A DNA stretch of 39,132 nt from an uncultured bacterium (GTDB lineage: Bacteria; Desulfobacterota; Desulfovibrionia; Desulfovibrionales; Desulfovibrionaceae), in assembly GCA_905214305.1 (NCBI GenBank), contig CAJMLK010000023.1, forward strand, positions 1 through 39,132. Direction: 5' to 3'. The translations under genes were made by a program, and so were the position numbers. The notes under the pieces were generated by a model. The model was not told the origin of the DNA and searched no databases. It saw nothing but the letters and a program-made list of their open reading frames with translations. Below, piece after piece: positions 15,343-23,625 of the stretch. The first letter of the stretch is position 1. Every line of letters starts with the position of its first letter.

Positions 15343-17394
15343 ATGGCCGTATCCTCTGACATACCGGCAACTTCCGAAGTGTTGCTCAAAAGCGACGCCA
15401 GCAAACAGTTTCTGGACACCCTCCTGGGCCAGGGTTGGGACACCTGGGGCCAGGCACTGGGCGGCTCTCAGGGGGCGGAACTCATGCTGCAATTGTTCAG
15501 CGCCTTCAACATTGTGGCGCTGGCGACCATTTCGGCGTTCTTTCTCTGGGTGCTGGCAATGGCTGTGGCTGGTACGGCCCATGAGGGTACGCCCTTCGGC
15601 AAACGCTACAGTTCGTTGTGGATGCCGTTGCGCTTTGTGGGGGCAATGGGGGCGCTGGCTCCCATTTTCAAGGGCTTGAGCTTTTTTCAGGTGGCGATTC
15701 TGGCCTGCATCGGCTTTTCCATCAATCTTGGCAACTTTGTTTGGGAACTGGGCACCAACTATTTTGTGGAGCACGGCGGGCAGATCACTGTGCAGGCACC
15801 TGACCAGAACGTGACGCAATATTCAGCCATTGCCAACGGCTCGCTGGAATCTCTGACCCTGCAATACTATTTGAACGAACGCCGGGGCCTGGGCGTCAGC
15901 CCTGGTGGGGAGTGGAAGTACAGCGGCAACTGGATCAGGTCGGGCGGGGAGTATCGTTTTAGCTTCAATGGCAACAACGGCACCATCATGGTGGAATGCG
16001 TGGACGAATCTGACGCGCTGTGCCGGGGCAAGGTCAATGCCGTGGGCACGGCGGTGTCCTCGCTCTCGTCAGTGGCGAGCCAGCTTGCCAACCCGAACAC
16101 GCCCGCCGACGCCATCGACCCCCTGGCGCTGTACAACGCGGCCAACAGTATCAACGCAGCCATTCTTTCCTCCCTGCAAAACTACGCCAAGCAGGGGCAG
16201 CTTAAAAACAAGCTGCAAGATTTTGAGGACATTTCCAAACAGTATGGCTGGTTTATCGCTGGATCGTCCTACTGGTCTATCGCCTGGATCAATCAGGAAG
16301 TGCGCGAAGCCATGTATTCCGGCATTTCCTATGCTCCACGGGAGTACACCAGTTCGGAACTCTTCGGTATGACTTACGGTTTGCAGGACTATGAAGCCGT
16401 CAAAGAGCGCGTGGCCAATTACATCAAGACGGCCTACGCGACGCGGCGGGGCATCTCCGACACCACGGCGCACCCAGCAGTGACGGATGAAAACCGGACA
16501 TTGAGTGAAATAGGCAACTGGCTGCGGGCCACGTTGAACAATCTGGTGAGTGCCAACATCCTGCCCATTGCCGTGGAAAAACTTTCCAGCAATGACCCCA
16601 TCATGGCCATTTCCAATGTGGGGGATTACCTCATTGGCACGGCCTGGGGCCTGGCTGCGGCCCTCGGCGCACTCGACGTTGCCCACGCGATGGGCAAGGC
16701 CATTCCCTTCATCGGCAACGCCGTGCCCAATCTGGACAAGTACATCGCCTTTGTTCTGTTTTCCGTCTTTCTGCCGCTGCTGCTCTATGGCCTTGCGCTT
16801 GCCTACTATCTTCCGGCCATTCCCTTTATCCGCTGGATTTCCGCCCTGGTGGGCTGGGTGATCCTCATTGTGGAATCGCTTGTGGCCGCGCCGCTGTGGC
16901 TGTGCGCCCACGCTCTGCCAGAAGGAGACGGGGCAGCCGGGCAACACGGCAGGCGCGGCTATCTCTTGCTGCTCGGCATCATCATTCGTCCTCCGCTCAT
17001 GGTGGCCGGGTTTTTCTGCGCGGTCATCCTCATGAACGTGCTGGGACGGCTCATCGGGGCCAGCTTTGAAATGTTCATTGCCGGAACTTCGCAGGCCAAG
17101 GTCATCGGCCTTACCGGCACCATTTCCATGCTGGTGATCCTTGGCATCGTGGTGATCATGACGGCTAACAAGTTCTTCAGCCTCATTCATTACCTGCCGG
17201 AGCATGTGACCAACTGGATTGGCCAGCAATTCCATTCACTGGGTGAAAAGGAAGATCAGAGCGGGGTCAAGGGCGTGTTTGTGGGTTCCACCAATGCGGT
17301 GTCGTCCGGGGCGGATGGGGCGCGGGGGCTGCGTAATACGGTGCTCGGCAGTACGCCGAAAACTGATCTCTCTGAACACAATTTCAGGAGTTAA
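15343..17394 (+). CDS. dotA: DotA-like (TraY) polytopic inner-membrane protein
   Basis: The 683-aa protein has a short N-terminal part and TM helices near residues 50-75 and 95-130. A large periplasmic region of about 300 residues follows (to about 430), then five to six TM helices (about 430-650). The block SSLWMPLRFVGAMGALAPIF, followed by KGLSFFQ, is characteristic of DotA/TraY. DotA is essential in type IVB systems, and TraY is also the target of entry exclusion in IncI plasmids. AAAGGA precedes the start. It opens a new transcription unit under the palindromic operator and is followed 3 nt later by a small membrane gene. Confidence 0.9.
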   Translation: MAVSSDIPATSEVLLKSDASKQFLDTLLGQGWDTWGQALGGSQGAELMLQLFSAFNIVALATISAFFLWVLAMAVAGTAHEGTPFGKRYSSLWMPLRFVGAMGALAPIFKGLSFFQVAILACIGFSINLGNFVWELGTNYFVEHGGQITVQAPDQNVTQYSAIANGSLESLTLQYYLNERRGLGVSPGGEWKYSGNWIRSGGEYRFSFNGNNGTIMVECVDESDALCRGKVNAVGTAVSSLSSVASQLANPNTPADAIDPLALYNAANSINAAILSSLQNYAKQGQLKNKLQDFEDISKQYGWFIAGSSYWSIAWINQEVREAMYSGISYAPREYTSSELFGMTYGLQDYEAVKERVANYIKTAYATRRGISDTTAHPAVTDENRTLSEIGNWLRATLNNLVSANILPIAVEKLSSNDPIMAISNVGDYLIGTAWGLAAALGALDVAHAMGKAIPFIGNAVPNLDKYIAFVLFSVFLPLLLYGLALAYYLPAIPFIRWISALVGWVILIVESLVAAPLWLCAHALPEGDGAAGQHGRRGYLLLLGIIIRPPLMVAGFFCAVILMNVLGRLIGASFEMFIAGTSQAKVIGLTGTISMLVILGIVVIMTANKFFSLIHYLPEHVTNWIGQQFHSLGEKEDQSGVKGVFVGSTNAVSSGADGARGLRNTVLGSTPKTDLSEHNFRS

Positions 17395-17397
17395 GGC

Positions 17398-17847
17398 ATG
17401 TTTGAGAATGTGAAAGAAGCCTTACGGGCAAGGATACGGCCCAGCAGCACCCATCTGACCGCCTTGCGCGGAGATTTGCAGAGTCGTTTGCGTCACTTCA
17501 AAGCGGAACGCACTCAAGAACAGCAAAAGCCCTTGGAAGAAGACTTTGCCCAGGTGCTCCTGGCCTGGGGCATCGGTGAACAAGATATTCCCGCCGTGTT
17601 GCGGGAACTGCGGCTGCGGCGTTGGGTATTCGTTTTGCCGGTGGCCGTATGCCTGCTCACGGCCCTGGTCACAGGCCAGACAACGCTTTGGCTGGCCTTG
17701 GCCCTGGTTGTGCCTCCCTGCCTTTTGGGCATCGCCAGCACATACTGGCGCATATCTGTGCTGACCTGCCGTTGCTTTCAGCCCTTCAGGCGTTGGTTGG
17801 GATGCTGGCTTTGCTCACTCCTCATGCTTTCCAAGAAAGGCGCGTAG
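17398..17847 (+). CDS. membrane protein of the transfer operon, 149 aa, unknown
   Basis: It starts 3 nt after dotA, so it is surely co-transcribed. A basic N-terminal half (RARIRPSSTHLTALRGDLQS) includes FAQVLLAWGIGEQDIPAVLR, a small helical domain. A pair of TM helices (about 77-95 and 99-118) follows, then a Cys/Trp-rich tail. Its position after traY-like dotA could suit an entry-exclusion protein, which in IncI plasmids lies next to traY. That is inference only. Its last 33 nt overlap the 3' end of the convergent partition gene, so the two transcripts collide. Confidence 0.6.
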   Translation: MFENVKEALRARIRPSSTHLTALRGDLQSRLRHFKAERTQEQQKPLEEDFAQVLLAWGIGEQDIPAVLRELRLRRWVFVLPVAVCLLTALVTGQTTLWLALALVVPPCLLGIASTYWRISVLTCRCFQPFRRWLGCWLCSLLMLSKKGA

Positions 17848-18126
17848 GGAGGCTTCAATGACGGCAATTTCCTTCATGTCATTCTGCACGGCAAAGAGTT
17901 TCATGGCCTTGGCCAGGTCGCGGTCGATGAGAAAGTATTTGCCCACGCGATTTTCTTTGCCCTTGGGGGCTTCCTTGTCCTTGTCCGCCGCTGCTTGTGG
18001 GGCGGGCGGGGGTGTGTCTGTTTCCGGCTTTGGCGCGGCTTTGGGCGCTCCAAACACGCTGTCCAGTAAGTCTTCCTTCACTTCCACGGCTGCGGCCTGT
18101 CCAAGACCACCTTTCTTACGCGCCAT
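17815..18126 (-). CDS. ribbon-helix-helix partition partner of ParA (ParG-like)
   Basis: The ATG at 18126 (MARKKGGLGQ) is chosen because GGAGG lies 7 nt upstream and the gene then overlaps parA by 11 nt; an in-frame start further up would lie deep inside parA. The 103-aa product has a mobile basic N-terminus, an Ala/Pro/Lys-rich linker (residues 28-58) and a C-terminal RHH-like domain (KYFLIDRDLAKAMKLFAVQN, then DMKEIAVIEASLRAFL). That is the plan of ParG/ParR-like centromere-binding proteins, which stimulate ParA and repress their own operon. It is the best candidate ligand for the dispersed palindromes. Confidence 0.65.
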   Translation of the reverse strand: MARKKGGLGQAAAVEVKEDLLDSVFGAPKAAPKPETDTPPPAPQAAADKDKEAPKGKENRVGKYFLIDRDLAKAMKLFAVQNDMKEIAVIEASLRAFLGKHEE

Positions 18127-18898
18127 AACGGGCCTCCAGTCTGGTGACGGTTTCAATTCCAAGAGCCGCATAATCCTGCGCCCCATAGGATTTGGGATCA
18201 TAGCCAAAAATACTCTGCCCGTGACTGGGTGCTTCGGCCAGGGTCACGTTGTCGCGGATAGCGGCCTGCATGAGGTCTGCCGCATGTTGATTGGTCAGCA
18301 CGTCCAGCACATCACGGCACAAGCGTTTTCTGCGGTCAACAAAGGTTGGAACAATGCCAAGCACTGCCAAATGGGGGTTGAGGCGGCGACGTACCCGCTC
18401 CAGATCATCCTGCATGAGGGAGAGGCCTTCCAGAGAGTGAAACTCCGTCTGCACCGGAATGAGCACAGCGTCCGCTGCCGCATAGGTATTGATGGCCAGC
18501 AAATCCAGAGACGGCGGGCTGTCGATGAGTACCACGTCAAACATGCCTTGGACGTGCTCCAACGCCTCTTTCAACAGAAGCTCTTTGCCGAGTTCCTGCG
18601 CGAACACTTCCGGCATGGCCGCAAGCTGCCGATTGGCCGGGGCCAGCAGAACACAGCCGCCATTCTGCCCCTGCTCCACGGGCACGGCTATTTCCGGCCA
18701 TGTGGCCTTACCGCGCAGAACATCCAGAATGGTTTTATCCGCAGGAGTCACCGCCCAAGCACGGGTGAGGTTGGCTTGGGCGTCCATGTCCACGGCCAGC
18801 ACTTTTTTGCCGTGGGCAGACAAGGCCGCAGCCAGATTCTGAGCTGTGGTGGTTTTTCCCACGCCCCCTTTTTTGTTGGCGATGACAATGGTGCGCAT
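18116..18898 (-). CDS. parA: ParA/Soj-type partition ATPase
   Basis: This 260-aa deviant Walker A ATPase has KGGVGKTT (residues 10-17, signature Lys10 and Lys15), Walker A' VLAVDMDAQANLT and Walker B VVLIDSPPSLD. No N-terminal HTH is present, so it is a small ParA (type Ib/Soj-like) whose autoregulation must come from its partner. It segregates or positions the element by dynamic nucleoid binding. AAGGAG precedes the start. It is transcribed away from dotD from a shared 120-bp region with two operator palindromes, and is the only minus-strand locus inside the transfer cluster. Confidence 0.92.
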   Translation of the reverse strand: MRTIVIANKKGGVGKTTTAQNLAAALSAHGKKVLAVDMDAQANLTRAWAVTPADKTILDVLRGKATWPEIAVPVEQGQNGGCVLLAPANRQLAAMPEVFAQELGKELLLKEALEHVQGMFDVVLIDSPPSLDLLAINTYAAADAVLIPVQTEFHSLEGLSLMQDDLERVRRRLNPHLAVLGIVPTFVDRRKRLCRDVLDVLTNQHAADLMQAAIRDNVTLAEAPSHGQSIFGYDPKSYGAQDYAALGIETVTRLEARYGA

Positions 18899-18930
18899 AC
18901 AGGCTCCTTGGGTGCAAATTTCATAGCATC

Positions 18931-18960
18931 CATAGCACTATATAAACATATTATCAATAG
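18931..18960. promoter_or_regulatory. palindromic operator copy 1 between parA and dotD
   Basis: CATAGCACTATAT (18931-18943), AAAC, ATATTATCAATAG (18948-18960) follow the 13-4-13 plan with degenerate arms. It lies 4 bp from the next copy, on the parA side. Confidence 0.55.
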
Positions 18961-18964
18961 AACG

Positions 18965-18994
18965 CATAGTGATATATAAAAATATATTACTATG
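18965..18994. promoter_or_regulatory. palindromic operator copy 2 between parA and dotD
   Basis: CATAGTGATATAT (18965-18977), AAAA, ATATATTACTATG (18982-18994); the arms differ at one position only. A TATAAA -10-like box (18975-18980) lies inside, with TTATCA (18951-18956) 18 nt upstream, so binding would block dotD transcription. Confidence 0.72.
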
Positions 18995-19020
18995 AAAACC
19001 CTGTAATGGAGCGAATTATC

Positions 19021-19491
19021 ATGAAACAATGCGCGTTTTGCTTGTGCATCCTGCTGCTTGCGGGCTGTGCGAAAAAGGGAGAGGTGGCTGCCCCGGCAAG
19101 CCCTGGAGACTTTGTGGCCGTGACCTTGGGCGATGCGGCTGAAGTCGCTCACAGCGAGCTTGCCATGCTGGCCAAGCTGCGGGGCCAGGGCTTGCAGCCG
19201 CTTTTGCCGCCTGCCGATCCCGTTCTCAGCCAGCCGGTGTCCATTTCGTGGACTGGCCCGGCAGAAGGTGCGCTCAAAGAAATCTGCCTGCAACTTGGCT
19301 ACCGCTATCAGGAAACGGGCAAGCCCACGGCACAAATGCTGACCGTGGTGGTGCGCGGTTTGAATCGTCCGGCCCATGTGCTGCTGGAAGACATTGCCTG
19401 GCAGGTACAGCCGCAGGCGGTGGTGCGAGTTGATCCCATTGGCCGCAGTATCACTCTGGCCCGCACCGTGAGCACCGGGGGGCTGTCATGA
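19021..19491 (+). CDS. dotD: DotD-like (TraH) lipoprotein
   Basis: The ATG at 19021 gives a clean lipoprotein signal with lipobox LLAGC (Cys16 expected to be lipidated); the in-frame ATG at 19006 would add MERII and move the signal away from GGAG (19009-19012). The 156-aa protein has the DotD layout: a helical segment (AAEVAHSELAMLAKLRGQGL) followed by a small globular domain (VSISWTGPAEGALKEICLQL) with a secretin N-domain fold. DotD carries DotH to the outer membrane together with DotC. It overlaps dotC by 4 nt (ATGA) and starts the second transfer operon. Confidence 0.85.
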   Translation: MKQCAFCLCILLLAGCAKKGEVAAPASPGDFVAVTLGDAAEVAHSELAMLAKLRGQGLQPLLPPADPVLSQPVSISWTGPAEGALKEICLQLGYRYQETGKPTAQMLTVVVRGLNRPAHVLLEDIAWQVQPQAVVRVDPIGRSITLARTVSTGGLS

Positions 19492-20417
19492 ACCGTCATT
19501 TTTTCCTGTTGCTGACTGTATTCCTGATTTGCCTTGGTGGCTGCGCTTCCAGAGTGCAGGAGCCATCACCTCCTTTGCCGCTTCCGTCACAGGCTACACT
19601 TGCGGCTACGCCCACGCCTGCTCAGGCGCATGAGGAAGGGCAAACACTTACGGTGTCTGCCCCTGTTGATGTGAGCCAAGGCCCACGCCGGGGTGAGCCG
19701 GAAGAACTGGCGGCGCTGCTGGAAATGAAGGGTGCGTCTGAGAAAGAAACCGCCGTCAGCCTCATGCGGCCCACGGCCATAAAAGAGGCGGCGCAGCTCG
19801 TCACGTTTCAGACGGCCATTGCCTGGCGTTACAAACAACTGGTGGCCGCAACCGAGACTCATAGCGCCATCATGGACACAGCCTTCAACTTTGGGCCGCT
19901 CCTGATGACTCAGGGCGAGGCCTTGATTCTGCCGCCAGTGCTCACGCACTCCGGGGCGTCCATGCGGATTGAATCCGGCGAAACAGCCACAGCGGCAGCG
20001 ACTTCATATGAGTTGCTCGAACCCGCCCGGTACATCTCCACCGTACCCAACTGGCGGGAGTTTCTCATGGTGGATGCTTTTCCTGAACCGGAAAAGCCCA
20101 ATCCCGCTGTCATGCCCAAAAACGACAAGGAACGGGCCATCTGGCGGGCTGCTGTACGCGAAGCCTGGGCGCAGGGCCTTATGGAAGCGGATCAGCTTTT
20201 TGCCGACAACGTGTCCCGTATGGCGCGGCAGTACCGGGGCGTGATGCTTTATCATCTGCTTACGGCGCAGCATCTTTTGAGCAAGGTCAGTACGGCTTCC
20301 GCTGAATTGGGCACCAAGGCCACAGACAACGGCAACAAGCTGCACATTGGGCAGAAGGTCTATCGCATCACCGCGCCGTCAGCCTTTACAGCCGTTACAA
20401 CAGCTCCCCGGAAGTGA
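19488..20417 (+). CDS. dotC: DotC-like (TraI) lipoprotein
   Basis: The 309-aa lipoprotein has lipobox LGGC (Cys19). A Pro/Thr linker is followed by the DotC domain: MRPTAIKEAAQLVTFQTAIA, WRYKQL, then NFGPLLMTQGEALILPPVLT, and PNWREFLMVDAFPEPEKPNP near the middle. Length equals Legionella DotC (303). It forms the outer-membrane ring with DotD and DotH. The dotD-dotC-dotB order matches IncI traH-traI-traJ. The stop is 3 nt before the dotB GTG. Confidence 0.92.
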   Translation: MNRHFFLLLTVFLICLGGCASRVQEPSPPLPLPSQATLAATPTPAQAHEEGQTLTVSAPVDVSQGPRRGEPEELAALLEMKGASEKETAVSLMRPTAIKEAAQLVTFQTAIAWRYKQLVAATETHSAIMDTAFNFGPLLMTQGEALILPPVLTHSGASMRIESGETATAAATSYELLEPARYISTVPNWREFLMVDAFPEPEKPNPAVMPKNDKERAIWRAAVREAWAQGLMEADQLFADNVSRMARQYRGVMLYHLLTAQHLLSKVSTASAELGTKATDNGNKLHIGQKVYRITAPSAFTAVTTAPRK

Positions 20418-20420
20418 CCC

Positions 20421-21575
20421 GTGTCTGAAGCTCTTGAAATGTACCCGCGAGAACCGCGCATTCGTTGGGAGACCGACAATATTAACGACATGCTGCTCTG
20501 GGCAAGCGGCTGCGGGATGTCAGACATCCAATTGTGTTCCGGCCAGCCGGTGTGGGTGCGCAAAGACGGGGTATGGCGGCGCATCACCACGCGCCCCATC
20601 ACCACGGACGAGCTGTTGGCCGGGCTGGAACGCCTGACCCGCAACAATTCCGTCGCGGCCTTTATCAAATCGAGCCAGGACGATTACGACTTTGCCCATC
20701 AGATTGAGGAAACACGCGGGGTGCGCCGTCGCTATCGCGGCAATGCGGGCGCAGTGGCGGACGGATACTCCACCGGAGTCAAAATCGTTTTCCGCACTAT
20801 TCCATCAACGCCGCCTCTGCTGGAAGATCTGGGCGTTGAACAGAGTATTCTGGATCACGCTATGCCGGAAAACGGCCTTGTGCTGGTCACCGGCGTTATG
20901 GGATCTGGCAAGAGTACGCTGTTGGCAGCCATTTTGCGTCATATCATCGAAAAAGGTGGGCGCAACGTGGCCACCTATGAGTCCCCCATTGAGTTTGACT
21001 TTTTGCATCTGCCTGAGCAAGGCGGCCCAGTCTCTCAAACCACCATCCCTGAACATCTGCAATCCTTCATTCGTGCGGTACGCAACTCCACCCGCACCGC
21101 GCCCAATGTGGTGCTCATCGGTGAAAGCCGTGACGCAGAAACCCTGCGTGGCATGATTGAAAGTGCGGAAACTGGGGTTGCCGCCTACTCCACCGTGCAT
21201 ACCCGCTCGGTGCCGGAAACCCTTTCACGCATCATCAATGTTTTTCCCGTGGAAGAGCGATTGCAAATTTCGGTGACGCTGCTTTCCAGTCTGCGCCTGG
21301 TGGTCAATCAGCGCCTTCTGCCAAGGGCGAGCGGCAATGGACGCATCGCGTTGCGCGAATATCTGCCCTTCACACCGGAAATACGCGAGGCGCTGCTGGA
21401 AACGCCGCTGGAGCGACTCATTCCCAAGTGTGAAGACCTGCTCACCAGGCACGGTCAGCGGATGCAGGACGCGGCGATGAAAGCCCATGCTGCCGGCAGC
21501 ATCGCCAAGGAACACTACCTGTCCATCATGGCGGAGCGCAAAGCGACGCAACCCATCAATACGGAGGCCGAATGA
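20421..21575 (+). CDS. dotB: DotB-like (TraJ) secretion ATPase
   Basis: The 384-aa VirB11/PilT-class ATPase starts at a GTG 3 nt after dotC. Walker A is GVMGSGKST (residues 158-166). The Asp-box region (ATYESPIEFDF), the Walker B-like NVVLIGESRDAETL and the His-box (YSTVHTRSV) are all in order. Length matches Legionella DotB (377). It is a cytoplasmic hexamer that energises the machine with DotO. It overlaps the icmT-like gene by ATGA. Confidence 0.93.
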   Translation: MSEALEMYPREPRIRWETDNINDMLLWASGCGMSDIQLCSGQPVWVRKDGVWRRITTRPITTDELLAGLERLTRNNSVAAFIKSSQDDYDFAHQIEETRGVRRRYRGNAGAVADGYSTGVKIVFRTIPSTPPLLEDLGVEQSILDHAMPENGLVLVTGVMGSGKSTLLAAILRHIIEKGGRNVATYESPIEFDFLHLPEQGGPVSQTTIPEHLQSFIRAVRNSTRTAPNVVLIGESRDAETLRGMIESAETGVAAYSTVHTRSVPETLSRIINVFPVEERLQISVTLLSSLRLVVNQRLLPRASGNGRIALREYLPFTPEIREALLETPLERLIPKCEDLLTRHGQRMQDAAMKAHAAGSIAKEHYLSIMAERKATQPINTEAE

Positions 21576-21844
21576 AACGTGAATTGCTCTGGCGGGACAC
21601 CGCTCTCACACCCAAGATTTTCATTCTGGACGCTCGTGCCGTCTTTCCCCTGGCGCTGTGGCTCTTTCATTGGGCCTACTGGACGGCCTGTGTGGCGGTG
21701 ATCGGCATTGTCGCTCTCTATCTGGTGCAGCGCACGGGCATGACGCCGCTGGCCTGTGCCCGCGCTCTGCGCGTGGCCTTTATGGGCAATCGACGGGAGA
21801 CACGACACAACGAAGCACACTGGCGGCAACGTTGCCGCTGGTAG
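21572..21844 (+). CDS. icmT: IcmT-like (TraK) membrane protein
   Basis: The 90-aa protein carries the IcmT hallmark: WRDTALTPKIFILDARAVFP, then LALWLFHWAYWT, followed by a second hydrophobic stretch (ACVAVIGIVALYLV) and a basic tail ending in RRETRHNEAHW. Size (IcmT is 86 aa) and location after dotB match IncI traJ-traK. Small inner-membrane part of the apparatus. Last gene of the dotD operon; a 176-bp gap with an operator follows. Confidence 0.88.
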   Translation: MKRELLWRDTALTPKIFILDARAVFPLALWLFHWAYWTACVAVIGIVALYLVQRTGMTPLACARALRVAFMGNRRETRHNEAHWRQRCRW

Positions 21845-21982
21845 TGCATGAGCGCCTTTTGCGTTCTGCCTTTGTCAAACATCGCTTTGCCCTTCATTCA
21901 TGTACCAGAAGAGTACACTCCTTTCGGGCAAAGCTCGTTTTCCTCGGCAGAACACAAAATTCATCTCATGCAGCATATTTTT

Positions 21983-22012
21983 CTATGCAAAATATAAAAA
22001 TATATTTCTATG
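21983..22012. promoter_or_regulatory. palindromic operator before the orf70-ardC-topA operon
   Basis: The right arm ATATATTTCTATG (22000-22012) is identical to the dotA type. The centre is AAAA, and the left arm CTATGCAAAATAT (21983-21995) is degenerate. The site runs into the Shine-Dalgarno (GGAG, 22012-22015) of the next gene. The rest of the 21845-22020 gap shows nothing else that I recognise. Confidence 0.6.
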
Positions 22013-22020
22013 GAGACATC

Positions 22021-22233
22021 ATGAGTTCATCAAAACCCAACAGTTACGGCCTTTTTGACGCTCCTGTGCGCCTGCCGGAAAAGGAGCGAGTCCCCCTTAC
22101 CCCTGCGGACATTGAACGGCAGTTGGACGCCGGAGCTTTTGTCATGAGCCGGGAAGACGCCATTGCAGCTGGTTTTCTCAGCCCACATGACGAACCGGAC
22201 ACGGTGATCGTTGACGTGCAGGAGGCTATATGA
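22021..22233 (+). CDS. small acidic protein, 70 aa, unknown
   Basis: ATG at 22021 has GGAG 5-8 nt upstream and lies 9 nt after the operator. The product is soluble and acidic (LPEKERVPLTPADIERQLDA, then GAFVMSREDAIAAGFLSP), with a helix-rich C-terminal half. It overlaps ardC by 4 nt (ATGA). Being the first gene of the operon with antirestriction and topoisomerase functions, it may be an accessory to DNA entry. I do not recognise a family. Confidence 0.65.
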   Translation: MSSSKPNSYGLFDAPVRLPEKERVPLTPADIERQLDAGAFVMSREDAIAAGFLSPHDEPDTVIVDVQEAI

Positions 22234-23624
22234 GCCAGGAACAAGCGGCGGAAAAGAAAAACCGCTTCCAGATCAGCCGCGAAGTGCAGGAAGAGTTCGT
22301 CAACAGTGTGGCGGAAAATATGCTTGTCTTGGCCGAAACAGCGGGCAAGTGGCAAAAACCCTGGACGGCTGATGCCCCGCTGGGGATGCCCTTTTGCGCC
22401 ACAACGGGGCGCGAATACGGCGGGGCCAACATGGTCAAGCTCATGCTCACCAGCATCGTCAACGGCTACCAGGACGACAGGTGGATGACGTTCAAGCAAC
22501 TTCAACAAGTTCAGGCCGACCATCCGGCACGCGACATGAAGATCAAAAAGGGGGCCAAGGGCACCAAGCTCCTGCGGCCTGAAGAAATTGCCTTCATCGT
22601 CAAGGAAGACGGCAAATGGGAATATCTCACCGACAAGCAGATCAAGGAATTTACTGCCCAAAAAGACCAAGGACTGGAAGTTCCAGACGTGCAGCGTATG
22701 ACGCTGTTCTATCCGTTCACGGTGTTCAACGCTGCGCAGATCGAAGGTTTTCCGCCCAAGGAAAGCCAGGCCCACGCCATGACCGCTGTGGAGCGCAATG
22801 ACTTTGTTGAACGCTTTATCGCCTGCACGGGCATCCCGGTGGAACATCACACGGGGGATGCCTACTACGAACCGCAGGCCGATATGGTGAAAATGCCTTT
22901 TCCTGAACGCTTCATCAGTACTGAAGAATACTACGCCTCCAAACTGCATGAGACATATCATGCCACAGGCCACTCCAAACGGGAAAATCGTAAGGAAAAG
23001 CAGACTCATAACCTCAAGAGCTACGCTTTTGAAGAAATGCGGGCCGAAATGTTCTCCATGCTGGCCGGGGCGCGTTTTGACCTGCCCATGCCGGAGAGCA
23101 ATTCTTCGGCCTACATCAACAAATGGAATCAGACCTTTTCCGGAGGCGACGCCAAGGCCGTATTTCAGGCGGCAGCGGAAGCGGCCAAGGTACTGACCAT
23201 CATGCACCAGTTTGAAATGGGCGAACAACCCAAGGCCCAATGGTTTCCGCGTAGTGAAGCCTGGCCGGAACTTGTGGCCACGCAGAAACAGCGTGATGCG
23301 ACCACCGGCGTTCATCTGCACGATCCTGCGCAGATTGCGGCCAGAAGTACGGAAGAACCGCAAGCCCGGCCTGCGCCTCCTTCCTTTGCCCAATCGGCAG
23401 CGGCCTTTGAAGCTGCGGACGATCCGGTGAGCAAAGCGCGGATCATTCTGCAAAATCCCGAATTTTTGAACATGGCTATCAAGCAGGATGCCGAAGCTGC
23501 CCGGTCTCTGGCTTCGCTCTGTGATTCCTTCGCCCAGACCCTGAGCATGGAACTGGACGAGAAAAACCGGACGGCCCTTGCTCCCACAGGAACCGAAACC
23601 TCAGCATCACGGATGAGGATGTGA
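22230..23624 (+). CDS. ardC: ArdC-like antirestriction protein (ssDNA-binding domain plus zincin)
   Basis: The 464-aa protein has an N-terminal ssDNA-binding domain (about 15-175; WQKPWTADAPLGMPFCATTG and the GAKGTKLLRP block) typical of ArdC/TraC-primase N-termini. A zincin-like metallopeptidase follows, with HETYHATGH (H240, E241, H244, H248) and a downstream FEEMRAEM helix. About 120 residues of Pro/Ala-rich tail end it. ArdC proteins coat or protect incoming single-stranded DNA against host restriction. It sits between orf70 (ATGA overlap) and topA (1-nt gap), in an operon likely induced early after transfer. Confidence 0.85.
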   Translation: MSQEQAAEKKNRFQISREVQEEFVNSVAENMLVLAETAGKWQKPWTADAPLGMPFCATTGREYGGANMVKLMLTSIVNGYQDDRWMTFKQLQQVQADHPARDMKIKKGAKGTKLLRPEEIAFIVKEDGKWEYLTDKQIKEFTAQKDQGLEVPDVQRMTLFYPFTVFNAAQIEGFPPKESQAHAMTAVERNDFVERFIACTGIPVEHHTGDAYYEPQADMVKMPFPERFISTEEYYASKLHETYHATGHSKRENRKEKQTHNLKSYAFEEMRAEMFSMLAGARFDLPMPESNSSAYINKWNQTFSGGDAKAVFQAAAEAAKVLTIMHQFEMGEQPKAQWFPRSEAWPELVATQKQRDATTGVHLHDPAQIAARSTEEPQARPAPPSFAQSAAAFEAADDPVSKARIILQNPEFLNMAIKQDAEAARSLASLCDSFAQTLSMELDEKNRTALAPTGTETSASRMRM

Positions 23625-23625
23625 T

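Noticed and set aside
16069..17235. 388-codon minus-strand frame opposite dotA
   Set aside because: Its His/Gly/Arg-rich composition is typical of antisense shadows; dotA on the plus strand has TM pattern and family blocks.
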